The notes under the pieces are model-generated. The model was given only the letters and a program-made list of their open reading frames with translations, was not told the DNA's origin and did no database searches. From Candidatus Limivicinus faecipullorum (lineage in GTDB: Bacteria; Bacillota; Clostridia; Oscillospirales; Oscillospiraceae), in the NCBI GenBank assembly GCA_018711755.1, contig DVHY01000036.1, forward strand, positions 1 to 5,448: DNA of 5,448 nt. Direction: 5' to 3'. The translations under genes and the position numbers were made by a program. Shown here piece after piece: positions 1 to 5,448 of the stretch (position 1 is its first letter; each line of letters begins with the position of its first letter).

Positions 1-9
1 GATATGTAA

Positions 10-15
10 TATAAT
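10..15 (+). promoter_or_regulatory. Possible -10 element (TATAAT) upstream of smc
   Basis: A perfect sigma-A type -10 hexamer, TATAAT, lies in the AT-rich leader. With usual spacing the start of transcription would fall near position 22, giving a leader of about 50 bases before smc. The matching -35 box would lie before the window begins, so it cannot be checked. There is no TG extension directly upstream. The hexamer could arise by chance in AT-rich DNA, and smc might instead be read through from an upstream gene (rnc in many Bacillota). Confidence 0.35.
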
Positions 16-21
16 AAACAG

Positions 22-62
22 GTTTTAAACGCAAGTGTGATTTTAAAGCAATCTGTTAAAAC
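22..62 (+). repeat. AT-rich imperfect tandem repeat and weak stem in the smc leader
   Basis: TTTTAAACGCAA (23-34) is followed directly in phase by TTTTAAAGCAA (41-51), an 18-base-spaced imperfect direct repeat. Separately, GTTTTAAAC (22-30) can pair with GTTAAAAC (55-62) with one bulged A, and the 3' arm ends just before the smc ribosome binding site at 63-67. The stem is almost all A-T, so it would be weak. It could be a binding site, a mild translational control structure, or simply AT-rich spacer. No further gene or motif is visible in 1-74. Confidence 0.25.
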
Positions 63-67
63 GAGGT
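63..67 (+). promoter_or_regulatory. Ribosome binding site of smc (GAGGT)
   Basis: GAGGT sits 7 bases before the TTG at 75 and matches the Shine-Dalgarno core. It settles the start: the in-frame TAA at 57-59 leaves no ATG or GTG between it and the TTG, and the resulting N-terminus (MYLKALEIQGFKSFADK) aligns with the usual SMC start. Confidence 0.8.
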
Positions 68-74
68 CAGGTCT

Positions 75-3000
75 TTGTATTTAAAAGCATTGGAGATACA
101 GGGGTTCAAGTCCTTTGCGGACAAGACCCGTCTAACCTTTGAAAAGGATATAACCGCCATCGTGGGGCCCAACGGCTCCGGCAAGTCCAACATTTCCGAC
201 GCCATACTCTGGGTCATGGGCGAGCAGCGCAGCAAGGCCCTGAGAGGCAGCAAGATGGAGGACGTGATCTTCGGCGGCACGGAGAAGCGGGGCGCTCTGG
301 GCTATGCCCAGGTCTCCCTGATAATCGACAATTCTGCCCATATCTTCGATTCCGACAGCAGCGAGATAATGCTCACCCGCCGCTACTACCGCAGCGGGGA
401 GAGCGAGTATTTCATCAACCGGGAACCGGTGCGCCTGAAGGACATAAACAGCCTGCTCATGGATACGGGTCTTGGCCGGGACGGCTATTCCATCATCGGC
501 CAGGGGCGCATCGGGGAGATAATATCCAGCAAGAGCACCGACCGCCGGGAGGTCTTTGAGGAGGCCGCCGGCATATCCCGCTTCCGCTATCGGAAGGAGG
601 AGGCGGAGCGTAAGCTGGAGAAGACGGAAGAGAACCTTCTGCGCATAAACGACAAGATAGAGGAGCTGGAGATGCAGGTGGAGCCCCTGCGCAAGCAGGC
701 GGAGACCGCCAAGAAATATCTGGTGCTGAGAGACGAGCTGCGCATACAGGAGATATCCGTGTGGATGTCCACCCTGGAGAAGCTACGTGACCAGGCCCGG
801 GATGTGGAGCTGGAGTTCAAGCAGACCGGGGAAGAACTGGACAAGGCCAGGGAGCGGCTGAAGGGCCTCTATGCCTCCGCCGAGGGCTTTACGGAGCGGA
901 TGCAGCAAAAGGACATGGAGACCGAGGAGGCCCGGCGCCGGCTGTCCCAAGCGGAGGCGGAGAACTCCCGCCTGGAGGCGGAGGCCGCCGTGCTCAAGGC
1001 CAATATGGACAGCAGCGCGGAGAACCGGAAGAACCTGCTCAGCGACATAGAGAAGCAGGAGGGCCGGGTCCGTGAGATACAGGAGAACATTGACAAGAGC
1101 CTGGAGCGCGTAGGGGAGATAAACTCCCAGCTGGAAGCTCTTGGACAGGATATCACCGGCAATGAGAACGTGCTCTCCGGCTGCCGCATGAAGCTGAGCC
1201 GCCGGGAGACTTTGGTGAAGGAGCTCAGCGACAAGGCCACCCAGCTGCAGGTGGACAAGCGCAGCATGGACTCCAGGATAAATATGCTCTCGGAGATGGA
1301 AAAGGACTACGAGGGCTATTCCAAAGCGGTGAAGACCGTGATGAGGGAGAGCCACAGGGGGAGCCTGCGGGGCATCCACGCCCCGGTGGCGAACCTTATA
1401 AAGGCGGAGGACGATTACGCTCTGGCCATAGAGACGGCCCTGGGGGCCGCCGCCCAGAACATAGTGGTGGACACTCAGGAGGACGGCCGCCGGGCCATAG
1501 AGCTGCTCAAGCGCAGCGATTCCGGCCGGGCCACCTTCCTGCCCATGGAGGCCATACGGGGCAGCGTCATGAAGGACGCCCCGGAGCGGGAAGCGGGCTT
1601 TGTGGGCATAGCCAGCGAACTGGTGAAATACGATGAAAAATATCAGCAGATAGTTTCAAACCTCCTGGGCCGCACCGTAGTGGCGGAGGCTCTCAGCGAC
1701 GCGGTGCGCATGTCCAGAAACAGCGGCAACCGCCTGCGCATAGTGACTTTGGACGGGCAGATGATAAACGCCGGCGGCTCCATGACCGGCGGCAGCAGCG
1801 CCAAGGGCAGCGGCATACTCTCCCGGGCAAACGAGCTGGAGCGGCTGAAGCGGCAGAGGCTGAAGCTGGCGGAGGAGGAGAAGCTCTCCCGGCAGCAGCT
1901 GGAAAAAGCGGAGAGGGAGCTGGCCTCCCTGCGCTATGAGCTGGACATGGCTCTTGAGGAGCAGGGACAGCTGAGGAGCCGTTACTCCTCTCTGGAGGCG
2001 GAGCTGAAGGCCACGGAAAATTCCGCAAACAAGCTGAGATTGCTGCTGGACAGCCTGTCGGGAGACAGCCGGGTGCGCCGCAGCGCAGTGGAGGCTGCCC
2101 AGCGTCAGATAGACAGCTTCACCAGGCGGCTGGAGGAGAAGCAGGGAGAGATGGCCAAGGCCCGGGATAAGATAGAGCTTATCCGGGATGAGATACAGGT
2201 CATCAGCAAGAGCCGCCTGGACCTGGAGAGCCGTCGCACCAAGGCGGATAAGGAGAGCCAGGAGCTGAACCGGCAGATAGTGGAGCTGGAGCGGAGCAAG
2301 GCCCGGATAGAGCAGAAGAAGCTGGCCGCCGAGATGGAAGAGCGGCAGATACTGGACAAGCTCTGGGAGAACTACGAGCTGAGCCACAGCGCCGCCGAGG
2401 CCCTGCGCCAGCCGGTGGAGAACCTCCAGAAGGCCACCAAGGACATCGCCGAGCTGCGCCGGAAAATAAACGCCCTGGGCAGCCCCAATATAGGAGCTAT
2501 AGACGAGTACGATCGGGTGAACACCCGTTATGAATTCCTCACCGGCCAGAGAGACGACGTGGACAAGGCCAAGGGGGAGCTGCTGGATATCATAAAGGAC
2601 CTGACGGGCCAGATGGAGGAGCTCTTTGTGGAGCGATTCAAGGAGATAGACCGGTGCTTCCGCCAGACCTTCCTGGAGCTCTTCGGCGGCGGCAAGGCCG
2701 CTTTGCGCCTGGAGGACGAGAGCAATGTGCTGGAGTGCGGCATCGAGATAAAGGTCCAGCCCCCGGGCAAGGCCCTGTCCACCATCAGCCTGCTCTCCGG
2801 CGGAGAGATGGCCTTCGTGGCCATAGCTCTGTACTTTGCAATACTTAAAGTGCGGCCCACGCCCTTCTGCGTCATGGACGAGATAGAGGCCGCTCTGGAC
2901 GAGGCAAACGTCACCCGTTACGCCCAGTACATGCGCCGTATGGCGGACAAGACCCAGTTTCTTGTGATAACCCACCGCCGGGGCACCATGGAAGAGGCGG

Positions 3001-3092
3001 ACATGCTCTACGGTGTGACCATGCAGGAGAAGGGCGTTTCCACGGTCATCGAGCTGGACCTGGAGAGCGCCCAGAAGACCATAGAGGAATGA
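75..3092 (+). CDS. smc: Chromosome segregation ATPase SMC, short-armed form
   Basis: SMC dimerises and, with ScpA and ScpB, forms the bacterial condensin that loads onto and compacts DNA behind the replication origin. Seen in the 1005-residue product: Walker A GPNGSGKS at 31-38 (Lys37), the arginine of ALRG at 57, Q-loop Gln143, N-head ending near EEAAG (162-166), coiled coil about 170-411, hinge about 412-590 with the glycine motif GGSMTGG (567-573), second coil about 590-800, then the C-head with LGSPNIGAIDEY from 801, signature LSGGE at 907-911, Walker B FCVMDE (931-936, Asp935/Glu936) and D-loop ALDEAN (940-945). B. subtilis SMC is 1186 residues; the missing residues are in the coils, about equally on both sides of the hinge, while heads and hinge look intact. 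The residue after LSGGE is Met912, where Arg or Lys is common. The start is TTG. The frame is unbroken, so I judge it functional. scpA and scpB are not in the window. Confidence 0.97.
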   Translation: MYLKALEIQGFKSFADKTRLTFEKDITAIVGPNGSGKSNISDAILWVMGEQRSKALRGSKMEDVIFGGTEKRGALGYAQVSLIIDNSAHIFDSDSSEIMLTRRYYRSGESEYFINREPVRLKDINSLLMDTGLGRDGYSIIGQGRIGEIISSKSTDRREVFEEAAGISRFRYRKEEAERKLEKTEENLLRINDKIEELEMQVEPLRKQAETAKKYLVLRDELRIQEISVWMSTLEKLRDQARDVELEFKQTGEELDKARERLKGLYASAEGFTERMQQKDMETEEARRRLSQAEAENSRLEAEAAVLKANMDSSAENRKNLLSDIEKQEGRVREIQENIDKSLERVGEINSQLEALGQDITGNENVLSGCRMKLSRRETLVKELSDKATQLQVDKRSMDSRINMLSEMEKDYEGYSKAVKTVMRESHRGSLRGIHAPVANLIKAEDDYALAIETALGAAAQNIVVDTQEDGRRAIELLKRSDSGRATFLPMEAIRGSVMKDAPEREAGFVGIASELVKYDEKYQQIVSNLLGRTVVAEALSDAVRMSRNSGNRLRIVTLDGQMINAGGSMTGGSSAKGSGILSRANELERLKRQRLKLAEEEKLSRQQLEKAERELASLRYELDMALEEQGQLRSRYSSLEAELKATENSANKLRLLLDSLSGDSRVRRSAVEAAQRQIDSFTRRLEEKQGEMAKARDKIELIRDEIQVISKSRLDLESRRTKADKESQELNRQIVELERSKARIEQKKLAAEMEERQILDKLWENYELSHSAAEALRQPVENLQKATKDIAELRRKINALGSPNIGAIDEYDRVNTRYEFLTGQRDDVDKAKGELLDIIKDLTGQMEELFVERFKEIDRCFRQTFLELFGGGKAALRLEDESNVLECGIEIKVQPPGKALSTISLLSGGEMAFVAIALYFAILKVRPTPFCVMDEIEAALDEANVTRYAQYMRRMADKTQFLVITHRRGTMEEADMLYGVTMQEKGVSTVIELDLESAQKTIEE
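2161..2187 (+). other. Hairpin-forming inverted repeat inside smc
   Basis: CCCGGGATAAG (2161-2171) and CTTATCCGGG (2178-2187) can pair over 10 base pairs with a single bulged G and a 6-base loop, ATAGAG. It lies within the second coiled coil of smc and encodes residues around KARDKIELIRDEI. No T-tract follows, so it is not an intrinsic terminator. It may be a by-product of coiled-coil codons or an RNA structure that slows translation or affects mRNA stability. Confidence 0.35.
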
Positions 3093-3125
3093 GAGCAGAC
3101 ATTGCCGGTACAGGCGGCAGACAAC

Positions 3126-3130
3126 GGAGA
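3126..3130 (+). promoter_or_regulatory. Ribosome binding site of ftsY (GGAGA)
   Basis: GGAGA lies 8 bases before the ATG at 3139, in the 46-base gap after smc. The gap contains no clear promoter or terminator, so ftsY is probably co-transcribed with smc. Confidence 0.75.
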
Positions 3131-3138
3131 CAGAATAT

Positions 3139-4044
3139 ATGGGATTTTTTGACAAGATTTTTTCCGGCCTGAGCAAGACCCGCAATAACATGGAGGAGCT
3201 GGAAGAGCTGTTCCAGGGCTACCAGCCCGACAGCGAGGAATTTTATGAGGAGCTGGAGGAGCTGCTGGTGATGGCCGACGTGGGGGCGGAGACTGCCGCC
3301 CAGGTGATAAAGGCCATGCGGAAGCTCACCTGGGAGCGCCGCTTCAGAAAGGGCTATGAGGCCCGGGCCGGGCTCATCGAGCTTCTCAGCAAGCTGCTGG
3401 AAGTGGGGGACACGGAGCTGAAGCTGGACACCAAGCCCTCGGTCATCCTCATGGTAGGGGTGAACGGTGTGGGCAAGACCACCACCATCGGCAAGATAGC
3501 CGCCCAGCTCACGGCTCAGGGCAAGAAGGTCCTGCTCTGCGCCGGGGACACCTTCCGTGCCGCCGCCGCCGAACAGCTGAGTATCTGGGCGGAGCGTTCC
3601 GGCTCGGAGATAGTGCGCCATGGTGAGGGCAGCGACCCTGCCGCCGTGGTGTATGACGGGCTCAGCGCCGCCAAGGCCAGAGGCAGCGACGTGGTGATAA
3701 TCGATACCGCAGGCCGGCTCCACAACAAGCAGAACCTGATGAACGAACTGGGGAAGATACGGCGCATCATAGACCGGGAACTGCCGGAGGCCTCGGTGGA
3801 GACCCTCATGGTGCTGGACGCCACCACCGGCCAGAACGGCCTTATCCAGGCAAAGCAGTTTATGGAGACCGCGGGCCTCACCGGCATCGTCCTCACCAAG
3901 CTGGACGGCACGGCAAAAGGCGGCATAGTCTTCGCCATAGCCAACGAGCTGAAGTTGCCGGTGAAATTCATCGGCGTGGGGGAGGGCGTGGACGACCTGC
4001 TGCCCTTTGAGGCCAAGGACTTTGTGGAGGCCCTGTTCAAATAA
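3139..4044 (+). CDS. ftsY: Signal recognition particle receptor FtsY
   Basis: FtsY is the SRP receptor GTPase: at the inner face of the membrane it binds the Ffh-ribosome-nascent chain complex and hands it to the Sec translocon. The 301-residue product begins with a short amphipathic segment (MGFFDKIFSGLSKTR) that probably contacts lipid, and lacks the long acidic A domain of E. coli FtsY, as is usual in Bacillota. A helical N domain fills about 15-95. The G domain shows the P-loop GVNGVGKT at 107-114 (Lys113), the SRP-family DTFRAAAAEQL at 137-147, DTAGRL at 189-194, the guanine-specifying TKLDGTAKGG from 253 and the closing GVGEG motif followed by DDLLPF near the C-terminus. All key residues are present. 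Two T6 runs (3145-3150, 3158-3163) at the 5' end simply encode Phe and Ile-Phe. The smc-ftsY order is conserved in Bacillota. The protein could only be confused with Ffh, which is excluded by the absence of a methionine-rich M domain. Confidence 0.97.
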   Translation: MGFFDKIFSGLSKTRNNMEELEELFQGYQPDSEEFYEELEELLVMADVGAETAAQVIKAMRKLTWERRFRKGYEARAGLIELLSKLLEVGDTELKLDTKPSVILMVGVNGVGKTTTIGKIAAQLTAQGKKVLLCAGDTFRAAAAEQLSIWAERSGSEIVRHGEGSDPAAVVYDGLSAAKARGSDVVIIDTAGRLHNKQNLMNELGKIRRIIDRELPEASVETLMVLDATTGQNGLIQAKQFMETAGLTGIVLTKLDGTAKGGIVFAIANELKLPVKFIGVGEGVDDLLPFEAKDFVEALFK

Positions 4045-4065
4045 GAAAAACATATCTTTAAATAT

Positions 4066-4070
4066 GGAGA
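4066..4070 (+). promoter_or_regulatory. Ribosome binding site of yhbY (GGAGA)
   Basis: GGAGA lies 9 bases before the ATG at 4080, in an AT-rich 35-base gap after ftsY. An ATG at 4064-4066 is in another frame and lacks its own binding site, so 4080 is the better start. Confidence 0.75.
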
Positions 4071-4079
4071 GAAAAGTAT

Positions 4080-4388
4080 ATGCCGATAAGCAGTAAACAG
4101 CGGGCCCAGCTGAGGGGCCTGGCCATGGAGCTGGACACCATAATCCAGGTGGGCAAGGGCGGTATAAGCGACAGCCTTGTGGAATCGGTCAATGCGGCTT
4201 TGAAGGCCAGGGAACTGGTAAAGGGCCGGGTGCTGGAAAATTCCATGCTCACTGCCCGGGAGGCCTGCGACGCCCTGTGCGAAAGGTGCGGCGCCGAGGG
4301 CGTGCAGGTGATAGGCACCAAGTTCGTGATGTATAAGCGCAATGAAAAAGAGCCTAAAATAGTTCTGGTGAAGGACAAGAAGAAATGA
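4080..4388 (+). CDS. yhbY: YhbY/YqeI family RNA-binding ribosome-assembly protein
   Basis: This 102-residue protein is a single CRM (CRS1-YhbY) domain, called YqeI in Bacillus. Family members bind RNA and associate with precursors of the 50S ribosomal subunit; the exact role is only partly known. Seen here: the N-terminal SKQRAQLRGLA segment, the hallmark loop QVGKGG near residues 23-28 (GKGG is the RNA-contacting GxxG-like motif), KARELVKGRVLEN in the middle, and QVIGTKFVMYKRN towards the end, all in family order. Length is typical and the C-terminus is basic (VKDKKK). The second helix carries Cys63, Cys67 and Cys70. Its stop codon overlaps the start of the next gene by four bases (ATGA), implying coupled translation. 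The yhbY-nadD-yqeK order is widespread in Bacillota. Confidence 0.93.
   Translation: MPISSKQRAQLRGLAMELDTIIQVGKGGISDSLVESVNAALKARELVKGRVLENSMLTAREACDALCERCGAEGVQVIGTKFVMYKRNEKEPKIVLVKDKKK
4371..4375 (+). promoter_or_regulatory. Ribosome binding site of nadD-yqeK (AAGGA)
   Basis: AAGGA lies 9 bases before the ATG at 4385, inside the last codons of yhbY. Together with the ATGA stop-start overlap this suggests that ribosomes finishing yhbY restart on nadD. Confidence 0.65.
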
Positions 4389-5448
4389 AAACTGCTATAT
4401 ACGGAGGCAGCTTCAACCCGCCCCACCTGGGCCATGTGAGAGCGGCCGCCGCAGTCATGGAGAAGCTGGGGCCGGACAGGCTCCTGATAATACCCACCAA
4501 TATCCCGCCCCATAAGGAGATGGCCCAGGGCAGCCCCAGCCCGGAGCAGCGCATGGAGCTGTGCCGGCTGGCCTTTGGTGATATCCCCGGGGCGGAGCTG
4601 TCGGACATGGAGATAAAGCGGGAGGGCCGCAGCTACAGCGCCGACACCGTGGGCAGCCTGAGGGAGATGTATCCTCAGGACGAGCTGTACCTGGTGATGG
4701 GTTCAGACATGTTCCTCAGCTTCTGTCAGTGGTACAAATTCCAGTACCTGCTGGACAACTGCGTGCTCACGGTGCTCTCCCGGGAGGAGGACGACCGTGA
4801 AGAGCTGGAGAGCTTCAAGGCGGAGCTGGAGGAGAAGTACTCGGCAAAGGTGCTGCTTCTCAGCCATGAGCCTCTGCCCATGTGCTCGGAGGAAGTGAGG
4901 GAGCGGCTGCGCCTGGGCCTGGGCTCGGAGATGCTGCCGGAGGCCGTCTATGCCGAGATAATCCGCCGCCGCTATTACGAGGCGGAGCCGGAACTCACCT
5001 GGCTGCGCCGTCAGGTCATCCCCCTGCTCAGCTCCCAGCGCATAGCCCATACCGCCGGCTGCGAGCATGAGGCGGTGCAGCTGGCAAAACTCTGGGGGGA
5101 GGACCCGGAGAAGGCCGCCGTGGCCGGCATACTCCACGATTCCACAAAGAATCTTTCTTACGACGAACAGTTGATATTATGCGATAAATATGGTATTATT
5201 CTCGACAACGCCCAGAGAGAGAATCCAAAGCTGCTCCACGCCATAACCGGGGCGGCTCTGGCGAAAGACAGGTTCGGCGTGTCGGAGGAGATAAGCCAGG
5301 CCATACGCTGGCATACCACCGGCAAGCCGGATATGAACACTCTGGAAAAGATAATCTACCTGGCGGACTATATCGAGCCCACCCGGGATTTTGAAGGAGT
5401 GGAACGGCTCCGGGAACTGGCCTATGAGGACCTGGACGCCGCCCTGGC
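4385..5448 (+). CDS. nadD: Fused NadD (NaMN adenylyltransferase) and YqeK-type HD phosphohydrolase, 3' end beyond window
   Basis: The frame stays open for 354 codons to the window end. Residues 1 to about 198 are NadD, which makes nicotinate adenine dinucleotide from ATP and nicotinate mononucleotide in NAD synthesis. Visible are GGSFNPPHLGH (7-17, HxGH nucleotidyltransferase motif), IPTNIPPHK, and GSDMF..W (Asp108, Trp116). The usual C-terminal SSTxIR motif reads CSEEVR (167-172), so the Ser/Thr before xIR is replaced by Glu. After a very short linker (about 199-202) comes an HD domain of the YqeK family, known in other bacteria as a symmetrical Ap4A hydrolase yielding ADP. Its likely metal ligands are His222 (RIAHT), His251-Asp252 (HDSTK), His285, His310 (WHTTGK) and Asp328 (YLADYIEP), all present. 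In Bacillus nadD and yqeK are adjacent separate genes. No stop, start with binding site, or frame break separates them here, so a genuine fusion is likeliest; a sequencing error removing a stop is the alternative. A ribosome-silencing factor gene (rsfS) would be expected downstream but is not visible. Confidence 0.92.
   Translation, partial: MKTAIYGGSFNPPHLGHVRAAAAVMEKLGPDRLLIIPTNIPPHKEMAQGSPSPEQRMELCRLAFGDIPGAELSDMEIKREGRSYSADTVGSLREMYPQDELYLVMGSDMFLSFCQWYKFQYLLDNCVLTVLSREEDDREELESFKAELEEKYSAKVLLLSHEPLPMCSEEVRERLRLGLGSEMLPEAVYAEIIRRRYYEAEPELTWLRRQVIPLLSSQRIAHTAGCEHEAVQLAKLWGEDPEKAAVAGILHDSTKNLSYDEQLILCDKYGIILDNAQRENPKLLHAITGAALAKDRFGVSEEISQAIRWHTTGKPDMNTLEKIIYLADYIEPTRDFEGVERLRELAYEDLDAAL
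5171..5199 (+). promoter_or_regulatory. Promoter-like element inside the YqeK part
   Basis: TTGATA (5171-5176) and TATTAT (5194-5199) are each one base from the sigma-A consensus and are separated by exactly 17 bases. TGG at 5191-5193 supplies an extended -10 (TGn). Transcription would begin near 5206 and would feed genes downstream of yqeK. The element lies in a locally AT-rich patch of an otherwise GC-rich gene, with rare codons for this window (TTA, TTG, ATT ATT). It is a candidate from pattern only. Confidence 0.35.

Noticed and set aside
1..9. End of an upstream gene (GAT ATG TAA)
   Set aside because: Only two codons before a stop are visible, so it cannot be told from chance, although rnc often precedes smc in Bacillota.
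783..1379. Minus-strand open frames opposite the first smc coil, also 869-1267
   Set aside because: Biased composition and no family features; explained by the reverse complement of coiled-coil codons.
3101..3117. Inverted repeat TGCCG...CGGCA between smc and ftsY as a terminator
   Set aside because: The stem is only 5 bp and no T-run follows directly; the T6 runs at 3145 and 3158 are too far away and encode conserved FtsY residues.
3145..3163. Two T6 runs at the start of ftsY as a phase-variable or slippage site
   Set aside because: They encode the conserved FF and IF of the membrane-targeting segment, and six T residues is short for slippage-based switching. Housekeeping ftsY is an unlikely target.
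1656..3191. Long open frame of 511 codons on the minus strand opposite smc
   Set aside because: It is the mirror of GC-rich coiled-coil codons (GAG, AAG, CTG, GCC), giving a Leu/Gln/Gly-rich low-complexity protein with no recognisable domain. smc on the other strand has full family motifs.
3046..4053. Minus-strand open frame of 335 codons opposite ftsY
   Set aside because: It covers ftsY almost exactly, has no recognisable domain, and ftsY carries all GTPase motifs. It is a shadow caused by codon bias.
4051..4066. CATAT...ATATG inverted repeat between ftsY and yhbY as an operator or promoter
   Set aside because: A 5 bp all-AT stem in AT-rich spacer is expected by chance, and no -35/-10 pair with proper spacing was found.
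4882..5070. Small + strand open frame of 62 codons inside nadD-yqeK
   Set aside because: It is out of frame with the NadD-YqeK protein, has a Gly/Ala/Pro-rich composition typical of GC-rich shadows, and has no matching motifs.

Overview
The window looks like a piece of a Bacillota (Firmicutes) chromosome, most plausibly a GC-rich clostridial lineage such as the Oscillospirales. This rests on protein features (an SMC closely matching Bacillus SMC motifs, an FtsY without the acidic N-terminal domain, an HD-type YqeK) and on gene order. The taxonomic call is an inference. Coding DNA is clearly GC-rich, while the short gaps are AT-rich. Isoleucine is written mostly as ATA, which is unusual for GC-rich DNA.

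Layout, all on the + strand: 1-74 is an AT-rich leader with a perfect TATAAT hexamer, a tandem TTTTAAA-type repeat and a GAGGT ribosome binding site. smc (75-3092, TTG start) encodes the chromosome-organising SMC ATPase, here only 1005 residues with both coiled-coil arms shortened. After 46 bases comes ftsY (3139-4044), the signal recognition particle receptor. After 35 bases comes yhbY (4080-4388), a small CRM-domain ribosome-assembly factor. Its stop codon overlaps the start of a continuous reading frame (4385 to the window end, incomplete) that joins NadD (NaMN adenylyltransferase) to a YqeK-type HD phosphohydrolase.

The genes are co-directional and closely spaced, so they probably form one operon or a few overlapping transcripts. 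The set joins two blocks that are separate in Bacillus subtilis: smc-ftsY, and yqeI(yhbY)-nadD-yqeK. Functions are chromosome segregation, membrane protein targeting, 50S maturation, NAD synthesis and dinucleoside polyphosphate turnover. No mobile element, CRISPR array, RNA gene or convincing terminator was seen.

I found no evidence of a new multi-gene system; this is core housekeeping DNA. The points worth a second look are the short-armed SMC, the NadD-YqeK fusion with a degenerate C-terminal NadD motif, a promoter-like element inside the YqeK part, the ATA-dominated codon use and a strong hairpin inside smc.
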